A stretch of DNA of 64,000 nucleotides from Polaribacter irgensii 23-P (GCF_000153225.1 NZ_CH724148.1:1630842-1694841); one strand, 5' to 3'. Positions 35,768 to 47,245 are shown, numbered from the stretch's first letter. Made by a program: numbers and translations. Notes: generated from the letters alone by a model not told the origin.

Positions 35768-38700
35768 ATGGCAAGAAAACAAGAGAAGTACACTGTAAAA
35801 AAGTTTAACAAAATCTCAATTGGTTTATCATCACCAGAAGCAATTTTAGAAATTTCTAAAGGTGAAGTTTTAAAACCAGAAACTATAAATTACCGTACAC
35901 ACAAGCCAGAAAGAGATGGGTTGTTTTGTGAGCGTATTTTTGGTCCTGTTAAGGATTATGAGTGTGCTTGTGGAAAGTACAAAAGAATTCGTTACAAAGG
36001 AATTGTTTGTGATAGATGTGGAGTAGAAGTAACAGAAAAGAAAGTACGTAGAGATCGAGTTGGGCACATTAATTTAGTGGTACCAGTAGCTCATATTTGG
36101 TACTTTAGATCATTGCCTAATAAAATGGGATACCTTTTAGGTTTGCCTTCTAAAAAGTTAGACATGATTATTTACTACGAACGTTATGTAGTAATTCAAC
36201 CAGGTATTGCCAAGAATGTTGAAGGAGAATCATTGCAGAAAATGGACTTCTTAACAGAGGAGGAGTACCTAGATATTGTTGATGAAATTCCACAAGAAAA
36301 CCAATATTTAGATGACGCGGACCCAAACAAGTTCATCGCTAAAATGGGAGCAGAGTGTTTGATCGATTTATTAGCGCGTATTGATTTAGAATCGCTGTCT
36401 TTTGAATTGAGACACAAAGCAAATACCGAAACTTCAAAGCAACGTAAGACAGAAGCATTAAAGCGTTTGAATGTTGTCGAGGCATTTAAAGATTCTCAAA
36501 AGAACAGAGAGAACAATCCAGAATGGATGATCATGAAGGCAATTCCGGTAATTCCACCAGAATTAAGACCGTTGGTTCCCTTAGATGGTGGTCGTTTTGC
36601 AACGTCAGATTTAAATGATTTATACAGAAGAGTTATTATCAGAAACAACCGTCTTAAAAGGTTGGTTGAGATCAAAGCTCCTGAAGTAATTTTGCGTAAT
36701 GAGAAGCGTATGTTGCAAGAATCAGTAGATTCATTATTTGACAACACGCGTAAATCATCTGCAGTAAAAACAGAATCTAACAGACCTTTAAAATCTTTAT
36801 CAGATTCATTAAAGGGTAAACAAGGACGTTTCCGTCAGAATTTATTAGGAAAACGTGTTGATTATTCTGCACGTTCTGTAATTGTTGTAGGACCAGAGTT
36901 AAAATTATCAGAATGCGGTATTCCAAAGGATATGGCAGCTGAACTTTACAAGCCTTTCGTAATTCGTAAATTAATTGAAAGAGGTATCGTAAAAACAGTA
37001 AAATCTGCTAAGAAAATTATAGATAGAAAAGAGCCTGTAGTATGGGATATTTTAGAAAATGTAATCAAGGGACATCCTGTTTTGTTAAACAGAGCACCGA
37101 CGTTACACAGACTTGGTATTCAAGCATTTCAGCCAAAATTAATTGAAGGAAAAGCGATACAATTGCATCCACTTGCATGTTCTGCCTTTAATGCCGATTT
37201 TGATGGAGATCAGATGGCAGTGCATTTACCATTAGGGCCAGAAGCTATTTTAGAAGCACAATTATTAATGTTGGCTTCTCATAATATTTTAAATCCTGCA
37301 AATGGTGCTCCAGTAACAGTTCCTTCTCAGGATATGGTACTTGGTTTATACTACATGACGAAAGAAAGAATTTCTACTCCAGAGGTGAAGATTAAAGGAG
37401 AAGGATTGACTTTTTATTCACCAGAAGAAGTAACGATTGCTTTTAACGAAGAAATGGTTGACTTGAACGCTGGTATTAAAGTAAGAACGTATGATGTTGA
37501 CGAGGATGGAGAACAGGTTCGTAAAATTATAAAAACTACTGTTGGTAGAGTTTTATTTAATGAAGTTGTTCCTGCAAAGGCGGGTTATATCAATGAAGTT
37601 TTAACTAAGAAAAACTTACGTGGAATTATTGGTGGTATTTTAAAGGCTACTGATATCCCTACAACGGGAGCATTCTTAGATGAAATAAAAAATATGGGAT
37701 ATAAGTTTGCCTTCCAAGGTGGTTTATCTTTCTCATTAGGGGATATTATTATTCCTAAGGAAAAGCAAGGAATGATTGACGCTGCCAATAAAGAGGTAGA
37801 AGCAATTGTTGGGAATTATAACATGGGTATGCTAACGCAAAAAGAGCGTTACAATCAGGTAATTGACATTTGGGGTAGAACCAATAACGATTTAACTGAG
37901 TTATCTATGAAGCGTTTACGTGAAGATCAACAGGGTTTCAACTCGGTATACATGATGCTTGATTCTGGTGCGAGGGGTTCTAAGGAACAGATTCGTCAGT
38001 TGACAGGAATGCGTGGATTAATGGCAAAACCTAAAAAGTCTACTGCTGGTGGCGGAGAAATTATTGAGAATCCAATTCTTTCTAACTTTAAAGAGGGATT
38101 GTCAATTTTAGAGTATTTTATTTCTACACACGGTGCACGTAAGGGATTGGCAGATACCGCTTTAAAAACGGCAGATGCAGGATACCTAACACGTAGACTG
38201 GTAGATGTTTCGCAAGACGTTATTGTAAACGAAGAAGATTGTGGTACTTTAAGAGGAGTAGAAGTTGCTCCACTAAAGAAAAATGATGAAATCGTAGAAT
38301 CGATAGCAGACAGAATTGAGGGGCGTGTTTCTTTGAATGACGTATACCACCCGATAACGGAAGAGTTGATTATTGCGGCAAATGAGCCAATTACATATAA
38401 ATTAGCAGTTGCTGTTGAAAAATCAGGAATTGATAGTATTGAAGTAAGATCTCCTTTGTCATGTGAATCTACAAAAGGTATTTGTGCAAAATGTTACGGC
38501 CAAAGTTTATCTACTTTGAACAAAGTTCAAATTGGTGAAGCAGTGGGTGTAATTGCAGCGCAATCTATTGGAGAGCCTGGTACACAGTTAACATTGCGTA
38601 CATTCCACGTAGGTGGAGTTGCAGGTAACATTTCTCAAGAGAATAAGTTAATCGCGAAATTTGACGGTACTGTAAGTATTGAAGACTTAAGAACAGTAAC

Positions 38701-40042
38701 AGGTAAAGATAAAGAAGGTACTACGATAGATATTGTTATTTCTAGAACAGCAGAAATGAAAATTATCGATAAGAAAACTGGAATTACACAGAGTACAAAT
38801 ATCCTTCCTTATGGTTCAGTAATTTTTGATAAGGAAAGAAAAACCATTAAAAAAGGAGATACAATCGTACAATGGGATCCATTTAACGGTGTAATTGTTT
38901 CTGAATTTGAAGGAAAAGTAAAGTTTGATAATTTACAACAGGGAATTAACTATTCTGTGGAAATTGATGAACAAACAGGATTCCAGGAAAAGGTAATGAT
39001 TGATTCTAAGAATAAGAAAATCATTGCTTCTTTAATTATAGAGGATAAGGATGGGAATGCATTGCGTTCTTACAGTTTGCCTTTAGGTGCGCACTTGATG
39101 ATTAGCGATGGAGACATGGTTGAAGCAGGTCACACATTGGTTAAAATTCCAAGAAAATCTGGAAAAGCAGGAGATATTACAGGAGGATTGCCACGTGTAA
39201 CAGAATTATTTGAAGCGCGTAACCCTTCTAATCCATCTGTAGTTTCAGAGATCGACGGTGTTGTTTCTTTCGGAAAAATAAAACGTGGTAATAGAGAAAT
39301 TATCGTAGAATCTAAAACAGGAGATGTTAGCAAGTATTTAGTAAAGCTTTCAAATCAGATTTTAGTTCAGGAAAATGACTTTATCAAAGCGGGAATGCCA
39401 TTGTCAGACGGAGCAACAACGCCTTCAGATATTTTAAGAATTAAGGGCCCTGCCGCAGTGCAAGAGTACTTAGTGAATGAAATACAAGAGGTATATCGTT
39501 TGCAAGGTGTGAAAATTAACGACAAACATTTTGAAGTTGTAGTGCGTCAAATGATGCGTAAAGTTAAGATTATTGATTCTGGAGATACTTTATTCTTAGA
39601 GAACCAGTTGATACATAAAATTGATTTTATTGAAGATAACGATGCTATTTTCGGAATGAAGGTTGTTGAGGAAGCTGGAGATTCTGAGAACCTAAAACCA
39701 GGTCAGATCATTTCAGCACGTCAATTAAGAGATGAAAATTCTTTGTTAAGAAGAAATGATCAAAACTTAGTAGAAGCAAGAGATGCGAAACCAGCAACGG
39801 CAGAGCAAGTGTTACAAGGAATTACAAGAGCATCACTACAAACAAAATCATTTATTTCTGCAGCCTCTTTCCAAGAGACTACAAAAGTATTAAATGAGGC
39901 TGCTGTGAGTGGTAAAATAGATACTTTAGAAGGATTGAAGGAGAATGTAATTGTAGGTAAGAGAATACCGGCAGGAACAGGAATGAGATCTTATGAAAAG
40001 ATTCTTGTAGGTCCAAAGGACGAAATAGAAAAAAGTTTCTAA
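35768..40042 (+). CDS. rpoC: RNA polymerase subunit beta-prime
   Basis: Largest catalytic subunit of RNA polymerase, 1424 aa. The N-terminal zinc finger is [20 protein letters not shown]; the active-site magnesium motif is [15 protein letters not shown]; the bridge and trigger helix region contains [17 protein letters not shown]; the second zinc site has [13 protein letters not shown]. The end is [20 protein letters not shown]. It ends the rif operon; a 133 bp gap precedes the DUF3467 gene. Confidence 0.99.
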   Translation: MARKQEKYTVKKFNKISIGLSSPEAILEISKGEVLKPETINYRTHKPERDGLFCERIFGPVKDYECACGKYKRIRYKGIVCDRCGVEVTEKKVRRDRVGHINLVVPVAHIWYFRSLPNKMGYLLGLPSKKLDMIIYYERYVVIQPGIAKNVEGESLQKMDFLTEEEYLDIVDEIPQENQYLDDADPNKFIAKMGAECLIDLLARIDLESLSFELRHKANTETSKQRKTEALKRLNVVEAFKDSQKNRENNPEWMIMKAIPVIPPELRPLVPLDGGRFATSDLNDLYRRVIIRNNRLKRLVEIKAPEVILRNEKRMLQESVDSLFDNTRKSSAVKTESNRPLKSLSDSLKGKQGRFRQNLLGKRVDYSARSVIVVGPELKLSECGIPKDMAAELYKPFVIRKLIERGIVKTVKSAKKIIDRKEPVVWDILENVIKGHPVLLNRAPTLHRLGIQAFQPKLIEGKAIQLHPLACSAFNADFDGDQMAVHLPLGPEAILEAQLLMLASHNILNPANGAPVTVPSQDMVLGLYYMTKERISTPEVKIKGEGLTFYSPEEVTIAFNEEMVDLNAGIKVRTYDVDEDGEQVRKIIKTTVGRVLFNEVVPAKAGYINEVLTKKNLRGIIGGILKATDIPTTGAFLDEIKNMGYKFAFQGGLSFSLGDIIIPKEKQGMIDAANKEVEAIVGNYNMGMLTQKERYNQVIDIWGRTNNDLTELSMKRLREDQQGFNSVYMMLDSGARGSKEQIRQLTGMRGLMAKPKKSTAGGGEIIENPILSNFKEGLSILEYFISTHGARKGLADTALKTADAGYLTRRLVDVSQDVIVNEEDCGTLRGVEVAPLKKNDEIVESIADRIEGRVSLNDVYHPITEELIIAANEPITYKLAVAVEKSGIDSIEVRSPLSCESTKGICAKCYGQSLSTLNKVQIGEAVGVIAAQSIGEPGTQLTLRTFHVGGVAGNISQENKLIAKFDGTVSIEDLRTVTGKDKEGTTIDIVISRTAEMKIIDKKTGITQSTNILPYGSVIFDKERKTIKKGDTIVQWDPFNGVIVSEFEGKVKFDNLQQGINYSVEIDEQTGFQEKVMIDSKNKKIIASLIIEDKDGNALRSYSLPLGAHLMISDGDMVEAGHTLVKIPRKSGKAGDITGGLPRVTELFEARNPSNPSVVSEIDGVVSFGKIKRGNREIIVESKTGDVSKYLVKLSNQILVQENDFIKAGMPLSDGATTPSDILRIKGPAAVQEYLVNEIQEVYRLQGVKINDKHFEVVVRQMMRKVKIIDSGDTLFLENQLIHKIDFIEDNDAIFGMKVVEEAGDSENLKPGQIISARQLRDENSLLRRNDQNLVEARDAKPATAEQVLQGITRASLQTKSFISAASFQETTKVLNEAAVSGKIDTLEGLKENVIVGKRIPAGTGMRSYEKILVGPKDEIEKSF

Positions 40043-40175
40043 ATAAAAACGTTGATACGTTTTAGAGTTTAAAAGTTGGATTGTATATTGTAATTTGTTT
40101 ACAGTATTCAATTCAACTTTTTTTTTAAAGAAAGCGCAATACTGATAATTTTAAAGAAACACAATTTATATTATT

Positions 40176-40487
40176 ATGGAAGAAAATCAAAATAAGGACG
40201 GGCAATTAAACATAGAACTAGATCAAGAAATTGCAGAGGGAACCTATTCTAACTTGGCAATTATCAATCATTCGGTCTCAGAATTTATTGTCGATTTTAT
40301 TAACATTATGCCAGGTGTTCCAAAGGCAAAAGTAAAATCCAGAATTATTTTAACTCCACAACATGCAAAGCGTTTGACAAAAGCATTGGCAGACAATGTG
40401 CGAAAATTTGAGGAAGCAAATGGAGAGATTAAAGATTATGAGCAACCTACCATGCCCATGAGTTTTGGGCCTACAGGAAAGGCTTAA
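40176..40487 (+). CDS. DUF3467 domain protein
   Basis: A 103 aa cytosolic protein found next to rpoC in many Bacteroidota; the function is not known to me. Features: LDQEIAEGTYSNLAIINHSV, SEFIVDFINIMPG, and KVKSRIILTPQHAKRLTKAL. This is the DUF3467 pattern, which resembles some phage-linked and transcription-linked small proteins. It is followed by a strong terminator, so it is likely the last gene of the rpo transcription unit. Confidence 0.88.
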   Translation: MEENQNKDGQLNIELDQEIAEGTYSNLAIINHSVSEFIVDFINIMPGVPKAKVKSRIILTPQHAKRLTKALADNVRKFEEANGEIKDYEQPTMPMSFGPTGKA

Positions 40488-40491
40488 TTTT

Positions 40492-40523
40492 AAAAAGTGA
40501 AACGAAAGTTTCACTTTTTTTTT
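40492..40523 (+). terminator. Terminator at the end of the rpo operon
   Basis: AAAAAGTGAAAC pairs with GTTTCACTTTTT around a GAAA tetraloop and runs into a T stretch. It may also serve the convergent acyltransferase gene. Confidence 0.93.
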
Positions 40524-40527
40524 GCGA

Positions 40528-41619
40528 TCATCTCTTATTTTTTAAAAGCGCGTATGCCTGTTGTGCATACTGTTTTAAAGGTGCTGTTGCCCGAGTATAA
40601 TGAAGGCTTAGAAATACAATTAGAAGTAGGAACAGTACTGCTCCGATCCCTACTTGTATGGGAGACAATACCTTTCCTATATTTTTGAATCCGATACCAA
40701 TAAAGCTCCCGTACAACAGGATAAAATGGATTATATAAATAGCGAGTGTACTTTTTCCAATCGTTAAAAGTAGTGGGTATTTTAAAAACTTCTCTAGTCC
40801 GTAAAAGAGCGCGAAACACAGCAATACGTATCCCAGTTTAGAGAATAAATAATTGTAATTCGCAGCGTCTTTAAACACGTTTACGTCCGTAATGTTTGAC
40901 AGTTGCAGTAGTATTTCGGAGGAGCCTAGAATGAGTAGCAATCCAAAAAACACAAATAAAGAGACGGCGCTTATTTTGAAATATTTTTTATGGACATTCC
41001 AATAAAATAAGGTGGCTATAAATGCGCCTATTGAAGAATAGCCGTACCAGGGAATTATTCTAAAAACAGTTCCATTATTTCTAGAAATATAATTGTGAAT
41101 AAAAACAGGAATGCCTTCGATACTTAGGGCCCTGTATAACGGTTCTAAAACGAAGATTAGAATTCCTATGGATAAGGTTAAAAATGAGAAAGTCAACACG
41201 TTTTTACGGCATAGAAAATATAGAAGTACAGTAATGATTAAGCTCAAGCCAATGCAGTGCAAAACATCAACGGCTAAAAAGGAAGCGTTTGACCTTGACG
41301 AGAATAGGTTTAGGAGGTTTAGTCTTAAAAAATAACCAACACCAATAAGGTACAATCCTCTGCGAATGCCTTTTTTCATTCGAGAGTTCTCAATTCCTTT
41401 TTCTTTGGCTTTTAATAACAGGAAGGTAAAGATTAATCCCGAGATTGTAAAAAAAGTAGGCGCTGTAACTCCTCGAAAAAAAGACCAAAGGCTGTAGGTT
41501 TGAGAATCTAGGTTTCGGAAGGTGCTTGCTAACAGCGTATCGACAAAGTGACCTTGTAGCATCATCAATATTGCGAAAGCACGCACAATATCTATAAAAT
41601 ATAACCTTTCTTTATTCAC
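40528..41619 (-). CDS. Multi-span membrane acyltransferase-like protein (DUF1624/acyltransferase-3 type)
   Basis: A 363 aa integral membrane protein with about ten hydrophobic helices. The N-terminus, FIDIVRAFAILMMLQGHF, has the R/D...GH arrangement typical of the acyltransferase-3 and heparan-glucosaminide acetyltransferase-like (DUF1624) families. GVTAPTFFTISGLIFTFLLL follows. The start is GTG (complement of 41617-41619); an ATG two bases upstream is in another frame and runs straight into TGA. The substrate is unknown; surface-sugar acetylation is possible. Confidence 0.72.
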   Translation of the reverse strand: MNKERLYFIDIVRAFAILMMLQGHFVDTLLASTFRNLDSQTYSLWSFFRGVTAPTFFTISGLIFTFLLLKAKEKGIENSRMKKGIRRGLYLIGVGYFLRLNLLNLFSSRSNASFLAVDVLHCIGLSLIITVLLYFLCRKNVLTFSFLTLSIGILIFVLEPLYRALSIEGIPVFIHNYISRNNGTVFRIIPWYGYSSIGAFIATLFYWNVHKKYFKISAVSLFVFFGLLLILGSSEILLQLSNITDVNVFKDAANYNYLFSKLGYVLLCFALFYGLEKFLKYPLLLTIGKSTLAIYIIHFILLYGSFIGIGFKNIGKVLSPIQVGIGAVLFLLLIVFLSLHYTRATAPLKQYAQQAYALLKNKR

Positions 41620-42036
41620 ATGTATTTTTTCTGCGTTAAATATAATATTATATTTAATTTTAAGTTTATATTTTATGTGTTTTTCTAAAGTATTGTTGCT
41701 ATTGGTAGGTTAATATGGATATTTCATTTGTTTCAGAGATGGTAGTGGTATTAAAAAGAAGCTTAACCACAATAATTCTAAACAATTTACTTCTTGTTCT
41801 TAATGGGTGTTTTTGGCTTTTTTTGATTTTAATATATTGAAGTATTCACTCTTTTTTAGACTGCAATTAATTTTAGTTGAAGCGCAGTTTTTATTAGTGT
41901 AAATATAATTTTAACTAAACGTTAATATCAGCTCCGATTGATGTGAAAATTAGCTTTTTGTTTTTATTTAGTTAACGATTACAACCTCCTGTTATAAATA
42001 CTTTTGGGGTTGTATTAACCAAACTGAGTATTTAAA
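41620..42036 (+). other. 417 bp gap upstream of the TonB receptor-phytase operon
   Basis: No gene is seen. It holds the promoter region of the receptor operon: a TACTTTTG box at 41999-42006 and a 9-bp inverted repeat, TTAACTAAA (41911-41919) with TTTAGTTAA (41967-41975), separated by 47 bp. It is AT-rich elsewhere. Confidence 0.5.
41999..42006 (+). promoter_or_regulatory. -7 element upstream of the TonB receptor gene
   Basis: TACTTTTG fits TAnnTTTG, 30 bp before the start codon. There is no TTG at -33, which would fit an activator-dependent promoter, for example phosphate-controlled; this is inference. Confidence 0.45.
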
Positions 42037-44883
42037 ATGAAACAATTTAATTTTTTACAGTTTTTGTGTGTAACGATATGCATGTCGTTCACAAGTATGA
42101 ACACATCTGCGCAAACAGGAAATATAAGTGGGTTAATAGCTGATGGTAATGGTATTTCTGTTCCTGGAGCAAGTGTTTCTATTGATGGTTTGCGAAAAGG
42201 AGATATCTCTAAATTTGACGGTTCGTTTATTATTTTATCAGTGCCAGTAGGAAAGCATACCGTAAGAATTTCTTATTTAGGATATGATGATCTTAAAAAA
42301 GACGTTTTGGTGCAAGAAAACGAAACTACAACCACGAAATTTGAATTAAAATCTGGAGGTATTGCATTGGAAGGTATTGAAATAACGGCTTATAGTTTAA
42401 GTGGCCAGTCCAAAGCATTAAATATTCAAAAAAACAATTTAAATATTACCAATGTAGTGTCTACAGATCAAATTGGTAAATTTCCTGACGCAAATATTGG
42501 GGATGCTGTAAAGAGAATCCCAGGAATCACGATGCAGATAGATCAAGGTGAGGCAAGAAATATTATTATCAGAGGATTGTCTCCTCAATTGAATTCGGTA
42601 ACTTTAAACGGAAGTAGAATTCCTTCTGCTGAAGGCGATAACAGAAATATACAGATGGATTTAATTCCTGCAGATATGATTCAGTCGATACAAGTAAACA
42701 AGGCGGTAACGCCTGATATGGACGCAGATGCTTTAGGAGGATCTGTAAATTTAATTACAAGAACAGCACCACAAGGTTTTAGATTGTCATCTACCCTAGG
42801 TTCTGGTGTCAACACAATAACAAATAAAAGGATTTTAAATGGTTCTTTTTTATTGGGAAATCGGTCTAACAACGGAAAATTCGGTTGGATGCTTGCTGCA
42901 TCTGCAAATGACAATGATTTTGGCTCTGACAATATAGAAGCAGAATGGTCAGATGAATTTTCTTATAATGACGGCAGAGATGAAGTGGGTGTAGCTGTGA
43001 ATCCGTATACCAATGTCTTTGAGCAAAGAACGTATTTAGTGCAAAGAGTTCGAAGAAGTTTTTCTGCAAATTTTGATTTTCAAGTGAACGAAAATAACAA
43101 TATCTATTTAAAAACGATGTACAATTGGAGAGACGATCGTGAGAATAGATATCGATTTGAGCAAGAAATTTTAGACGCTGAAGACATTGGCATTGGCGAC
43201 TTTACAATCACAGACAATACGCCAACAAGATTTCCTGTTGAAATAAAAAGACAAACTAAAGGAGGTTTGGATAATAACAGAAATAGGAATACGCGTTTGG
43301 AGGATCAAAAAATGCAAAATTATAGTTTTGGAGGGAATCATATTTTAGGGAACTTAAAAATTGATTGGATGTCTTCATTTGCCAAAGCCTCTGAAGAAAG
43401 GTTAAATGAGCGCTATGCAGAATTTAAATCGGAATATCAGATTAACAACGATATTTCAGACGCTAGACTCCCATTATTTACGCCCGTAAATTCTGCTGAT
43501 TTTTCAAATCTATCAAATTTCGAATTTGGAGAGATAACGGAGGAAAATAAATATACAAAAGAGGAAGATGTAAATGCATTTATCAATTTCGAGCTCCCTT
43601 CAGATTTCTTTGGATATGGTGAAGGTTTTGTAAAGTTCGGTGCACGAGGTCGCTTCAAAACAAAGTTAAGAGATAATAATTTTTTTGAATTTGATTTAGA
43701 AAGTGCATTCCCAACGCTAGCTTCTGCTCCAAATAAAGATTATAGTGATTCTGATTATTTAGCAGGAAGTCAATACGAGTCCGGGGTTTTTGCAAGTGAA
43801 GCCTGGTTAGGAAGTTTAAGTTTAACTGACGGAGATACCGTAGATGACGAATTTCTAAGAGCAAATTATAATGTGGAAGAAAATGTTTGGGCTGCGTATC
43901 TTATGACGAATCAAAAACTTTCAGAGCAGTTAAGTGTGCTAGTAGGGTTGAGGTTTGAGCAGACAAACTTAACATCAACTGGAAATAATATCTTAGATGA
44001 AGACACACTAGCGGGCACATTAACAAAAAAAAGCTCCTATGCTAACATAATGCCTGGTGTTCATTTTAAATATGATGCCTCTAAGAACACTGTATTGCGA
44101 TTTGCTTGGACAAATACTTTGGCTAGGCCAAACTATGCGGACATCACACCTACGCTAGATATAGTTGCTAGTGATGAAGAAGTCTTTACAGGAAATCCTG
44201 ATTTAGCACCAACAACTTCAATGAATTTCGATGTAATGGCAGAAACTTACTTTAGTAATGTAGGAATCCTTTCTGGAGGTCTGTTCTATAAGAATATCAA
44301 TGATTTTGTGTACACTTTTCAATCGGAAACGACGGCAGATACATTTGGTCCTGAGACTACAGGATTTGAAGTATTTCAACCTTTAAACGGTGACAAAGCG
44401 TCAATTTTTGGTGTAGAAGTAGCATTGCAAAAAAAGTTAGATTTTTTACCTGGGGTTTTAAAGAACTTTAGTTTGTATGCAAACTACACGTATTTAACTT
44501 CGGATGCGAGCGGAATTCGGAATGAAGATGGAGAAGAAAGAACAGACTTAGATTTGCCAAATACAACACCAAATATGTTCAATGCTTCTTTAGGATATGC
44601 AGATAAGCGTTTAAATGCAAGACTTTCTGCTAATTTTTCAGATTCTTATGTGGATGAAATTGGAGGAAACTCATTTGAAGACAGTTATTATGACAAACAA
44701 TTTTTCCTAGATTTTAATGCGGGGTATACCATCAACAAGAATTTGAGAGTGTACGCAGATATTAATAATATTACAAATCAACCTTTGCGTTATTTCCAAG
44801 GGGTTCGCAATAGAACAGCGCAATTGGAATATTATGGAAGAAGAATCACTTTCGGTTTAAAATATGATTTATTTAAAAGATAA
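42037..44883 (+). CDS. TonB-dependent receptor, phytase-linked
   Basis: Outer-membrane, TonB-energised import channel of 948 aa. After a signal peptide (ending at about NTSAQ) come a carboxypeptidase-regulatory-like domain (residues about 28-112, GNISGLIADGNGISVPGASV), a plug (IGDAVKRIPGITMQIDQGEA, NIIIRGLSPQLNSVTLNGSR, MDADALGGSVNLITRTAP) and a 22-strand-type barrel ending in RRITFGLKYDLFKR. The plug resembles the TIGR01782 (TonB-Xanth-Caul) group. The phytase gene follows after 6 bp, so the likely cargo is phytate, its breakdown products, or a metal complex of them. It is not SusC: no SusD partner is present. Confidence 0.92.
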   Translation: MKQFNFLQFLCVTICMSFTSMNTSAQTGNISGLIADGNGISVPGASVSIDGLRKGDISKFDGSFIILSVPVGKHTVRISYLGYDDLKKDVLVQENETTTTKFELKSGGIALEGIEITAYSLSGQSKALNIQKNNLNITNVVSTDQIGKFPDANIGDAVKRIPGITMQIDQGEARNIIIRGLSPQLNSVTLNGSRIPSAEGDNRNIQMDLIPADMIQSIQVNKAVTPDMDADALGGSVNLITRTAPQGFRLSSTLGSGVNTITNKRILNGSFLLGNRSNNGKFGWMLAASANDNDFGSDNIEAEWSDEFSYNDGRDEVGVAVNPYTNVFEQRTYLVQRVRRSFSANFDFQVNENNNIYLKTMYNWRDDRENRYRFEQEILDAEDIGIGDFTITDNTPTRFPVEIKRQTKGGLDNNRNRNTRLEDQKMQNYSFGGNHILGNLKIDWMSSFAKASEERLNERYAEFKSEYQINNDISDARLPLFTPVNSADFSNLSNFEFGEITEENKYTKEEDVNAFINFELPSDFFGYGEGFVKFGARGRFKTKLRDNNFFEFDLESAFPTLASAPNKDYSDSDYLAGSQYESGVFASEAWLGSLSLTDGDTVDDEFLRANYNVEENVWAAYLMTNQKLSEQLSVLVGLRFEQTNLTSTGNNILDEDTLAGTLTKKSSYANIMPGVHFKYDASKNTVLRFAWTNTLARPNYADITPTLDIVASDEEVFTGNPDLAPTTSMNFDVMAETYFSNVGILSGGLFYKNINDFVYTFQSETTADTFGPETTGFEVFQPLNGDKASIFGVEVALQKKLDFLPGVLKNFSLYANYTYLTSDASGIRNEDGEERTDLDLPNTTPNMFNASLGYADKRLNARLSANFSDSYVDEIGGNSFEDSYYDKQFFLDFNAGYTINKNLRVYADINNITNQPLRYFQGVRNRTAQLEYYGRRITFGLKYDLFKR

Positions 44884-44889
44884 CTAATT

Positions 44890-45924
44890 ATGATTTTTAA
44901 ATTTAAAAACAAAGCACAGAAAAGTATGTATATCCTTGCTGTTTTTACATTATTTTATTGTGAGGTGAGAAACACAATTGCGCTCATTAAACCAGATATA
45001 ATTACAGAAAGCACATTGAATGATACTGATGATCCTGCAATTTGGGTGCATCCAACAGACCGCTCACAAAGTATTGTTTTTGGAACAGACAAGGAAACAA
45101 ATGGCGCTATCTACGCTTTTAATTTGGAAGGTAAGGTTCTCGAAGATAAGACGATTAGAAATATTAAAAGACCTAACAATGTAGATGTAGCCTATGGTTT
45201 TCAAATGAATGATACCACAACTACAGATATACTTGTGTTTACAGAAAGAGAAAAAATGCAGCTGCGCATATTTTCTGTTCCAGAGATGAAACCTATCGAT
45301 GCTGGTGGCTTTAAAGTTTTTGAGGATGAAGAAAACTCAGAAAATAAACTTCCTATGGGAATTGCTATCTATAAATCACCGATAGATACTAGTTTTTATG
45401 CAATTATTAGTAGAAAATCTGGACCAAAACAAGGCTATTTGTATCAATATAAATTGGTGAGAGAAGCCAACGGTATTCAAGCTAAATTGGTGCGAAAGTT
45501 TGGTGATTTTAGCGGTAAAAAGGAAATAGAAGCGATTGCTGTGGATGCGGAGATGGGTTTTATCTATTATGCGGATGAGGGGCACGGTATTCGAAAATAC
45601 TATGCAGAACCTTCAAAAGGAAATAAAGAAATTAGTTGTTTTGGAGCGGAATATTTTAAGAACGATATTGAAGGTATTGCGATTGCTAAATTTGACGATA
45701 ATGCTGGTTATCTTATTGTATCAGATCAGCAAAGAGGTCAATTTAATGTGTTTGATAGGACAACAAATAAATTTATAAATGCAGTGAATTTATCAACTTT
45801 AGGAACTGATGGGTGCGAAGTGGTAACAATTCCTTTGAACGAAAAATTTAAAAGCGGTTTGTTTGTAGCGATGAATGAAGAGAAAAATTTTTACTTCTAT
45901 GATTTAGATAAAGTATTGAAATAA
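44890..45924 (+). CDS. Beta-propeller phytase (3-phytase)
   Basis: Calcium-dependent phosphatase that releases phosphate from phytate. The 344 aa protein has the hallmark DTDDPAIWVHPTDRS after a hydrophobic leader, then repeating propeller blades: FGTDKETNGAIYAFNLEG, RPNNVDVAYGF, KKEIEAIAVDAEMGFIYYAD, NDIEGIAIAKFDDN and LFVAMNEEKNFYFYDLDK. The leader (MYILAVFTLFYC) suggests export; the cysteine is not in a clean lipobox, so lipoprotein status is uncertain. It is the second gene after the TonB receptor. The pairing of this phytase family with TonB receptors is known in other aquatic bacteria. Confidence 0.93.
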   Translation: MIFKFKNKAQKSMYILAVFTLFYCEVRNTIALIKPDIITESTLNDTDDPAIWVHPTDRSQSIVFGTDKETNGAIYAFNLEGKVLEDKTIRNIKRPNNVDVAYGFQMNDTTTTDILVFTEREKMQLRIFSVPEMKPIDAGGFKVFEDEENSENKLPMGIAIYKSPIDTSFYAIISRKSGPKQGYLYQYKLVREANGIQAKLVRKFGDFSGKKEIEAIAVDAEMGFIYYADEGHGIRKYYAEPSKGNKEISCFGAEYFKNDIEGIAIAKFDDNAGYLIVSDQQRGQFNVFDRTTNKFINAVNLSTLGTDGCEVVTIPLNEKFKSGLFVAMNEEKNFYFYDLDKVLK

Positions 45925-45933
45925 CTTGTATTT

Positions 45934-45967
45934 AAAAAAAGCGAAACTTGTTGGTTTCGCTTTTTTA
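45934..45967. terminator. Bidirectional terminator between phytase and aroC
   Basis: A7-GCGAAAC, a 6-nt loop, GTTTCGC-T6. The A run and T run on both sides allow it to act for both convergent genes. Confidence 0.9.
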
Positions 45968-45970
45968 ATT

Positions 45971-47035
45971 TTAAATTTTCCTTGTTTTATTCAAGAGCCA
46001 ATAATCAGCTAAAACCAGCGCAGTCATTGCTTCTATAATTGGCACCGCTCTAGGAACAACACAAGGATCATGCCTTCCTTTTCCGGTGATCTCTGTCAGT
46101 TCATTTTCAGAGTTTATTGTTTGCTGCGAGCTCATAATGGTAGCAACTGGTTTGAAGGCAACTTTAAAGTAAATATCCATGCCGTTGCTAATACCCCCTT
46201 GGATTCCTCCAGAGAGATTTGATTGTGTTGAGCCATCAGCGTTAAAAACGTCATTGTGTTCAGATCCTTTCATTTTTGAACCACTAAATCCACTGCCAAA
46301 TTCAAATCCTTTTACTGCATTAATCGACAGCATTGCCTTCCCTAATTCGGCATGCAATTTATGAAAAATAGGCTCTCCTAGGCCAACAGGAACATTTTGG
46401 GCAACACAAGTGATGATACCTCCAATCGTATCTCCAGCTTTTCTGATTTCTTTTATTTTAGTAATCATTCTTTCTGCAGACGCATCGTCTGGGCATCTTA
46501 CAATATTACTTTCAGTTTTCGTAAAATCTAACTCTTGGTAGGGGATATCAAGAGAAATTTCGCCAACAGAAGAGGTGAATGCATTTATTTGAATCGACGA
46601 GATCAATTGTTTTGCCAAAGCACCTGCAACAACCCAATTGGCAGTCTCACGTGCAGAACTTCTACCGCCGCCTCGAAAATCTCTAAAACCATATTTTTGG
46701 TCGTAGGTAAAATCGGCATGGGATGGTCTGTATACGTTGGTATTGTTGTTGTAATCTTTTGATTTCTGATTGGTATTTCTAATGACAAAGCCAATAGAGG
46801 TTCCAGTAGTTTTTCCTTCAAAAAGCCCCGAAAGGAATTCAACTGTATCGGGTTCTTTGCGCTGTGTGACAATCTTTGACTGTCCGGGTTTGCGTCTGTT
46901 TAATTCTTCTTGAATTGCTTCAAAATCTACTTTTAGACCTGCAGGAAAACCGTCGATAACACCGCCAATAGCAGTTCCGTGAGATTCACCATAGGTGGTT
47001 ACTTTTAATAAATTTCCAAAAGAATTAAAGGACAT
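45971..47035 (-). CDS. aroC: Chorismate synthase
   Basis: Last enzyme of the shikimate pathway, converting EPSP to chorismate with reduced FMN. The 354 aa protein carries the three family signatures: [18 protein letters not shown] (N-terminus), [19 protein letters not shown], and [17 protein letters not shown]. It is monocistronic: a terminator separates it from the phytase gene, and its own TATCTTTG box (47061-47068) lies upstream. Confidence 0.98.
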   Translation of the reverse strand: MSFNSFGNLLKVTTYGESHGTAIGGVIDGFPAGLKVDFEAIQEELNRRKPGQSKIVTQRKEPDTVEFLSGLFEGKTTGTSIGFVIRNTNQKSKDYNNNTNVYRPSHADFTYDQKYGFRDFRGGGRSSARETANWVVAGALAKQLISSIQINAFTSSVGEISLDIPYQELDFTKTESNIVRCPDDASAERMITKIKEIRKAGDTIGGIITCVAQNVPVGLGEPIFHKLHAELGKAMLSINAVKGFEFGSGFSGSKMKGSEHNDVFNADGSTQSNLSGGIQGGISNGMDIYFKVAFKPVATIMSSQQTINSENELTEITGKGRHDPCVVPRAVPIIEAMTALVLADYWLLNKTRKI

Positions 47036-47060
47036 GATTTTTTTGCTTTTAAATAAGATA

Positions 47061-47068
47061 CAAAGATA
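47061..47068 (-). promoter_or_regulatory. -7 element of the aroC promoter
   Basis: Minus-strand TATCTTTG, 25 bp before the ATG, matches TAnnTTTG. No TTG at -33 spacing. Confidence 0.45.
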
Positions 47069-47210
47069 CTAAAGTCAATAAAAGTAATTTCTAATTATCT
47101 CTTTTATATACTGATTTCCATATTTTTTTACGCTTGGTAAAATCTTGATTTATAGAAATATACTTGTGATTCTAAATTATATTCAAAAAACAAAAAAAAA
47201 TAATCACTTT

Positions 47211-47245
47211 TTTGTTTTTTAGAATAGAAAACCTTTCTATATTTG
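47211..47245 (+). promoter_or_regulatory. tRNA-Ser promoter (TTTG-N23-TATATTTG)
   Basis: TTTG at 47211-47214, then 23 bp, then TATATTTG at 47238-47245, about 35 bp before the tRNA. It fits the flavobacterial consensus well. Confidence 0.65.
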
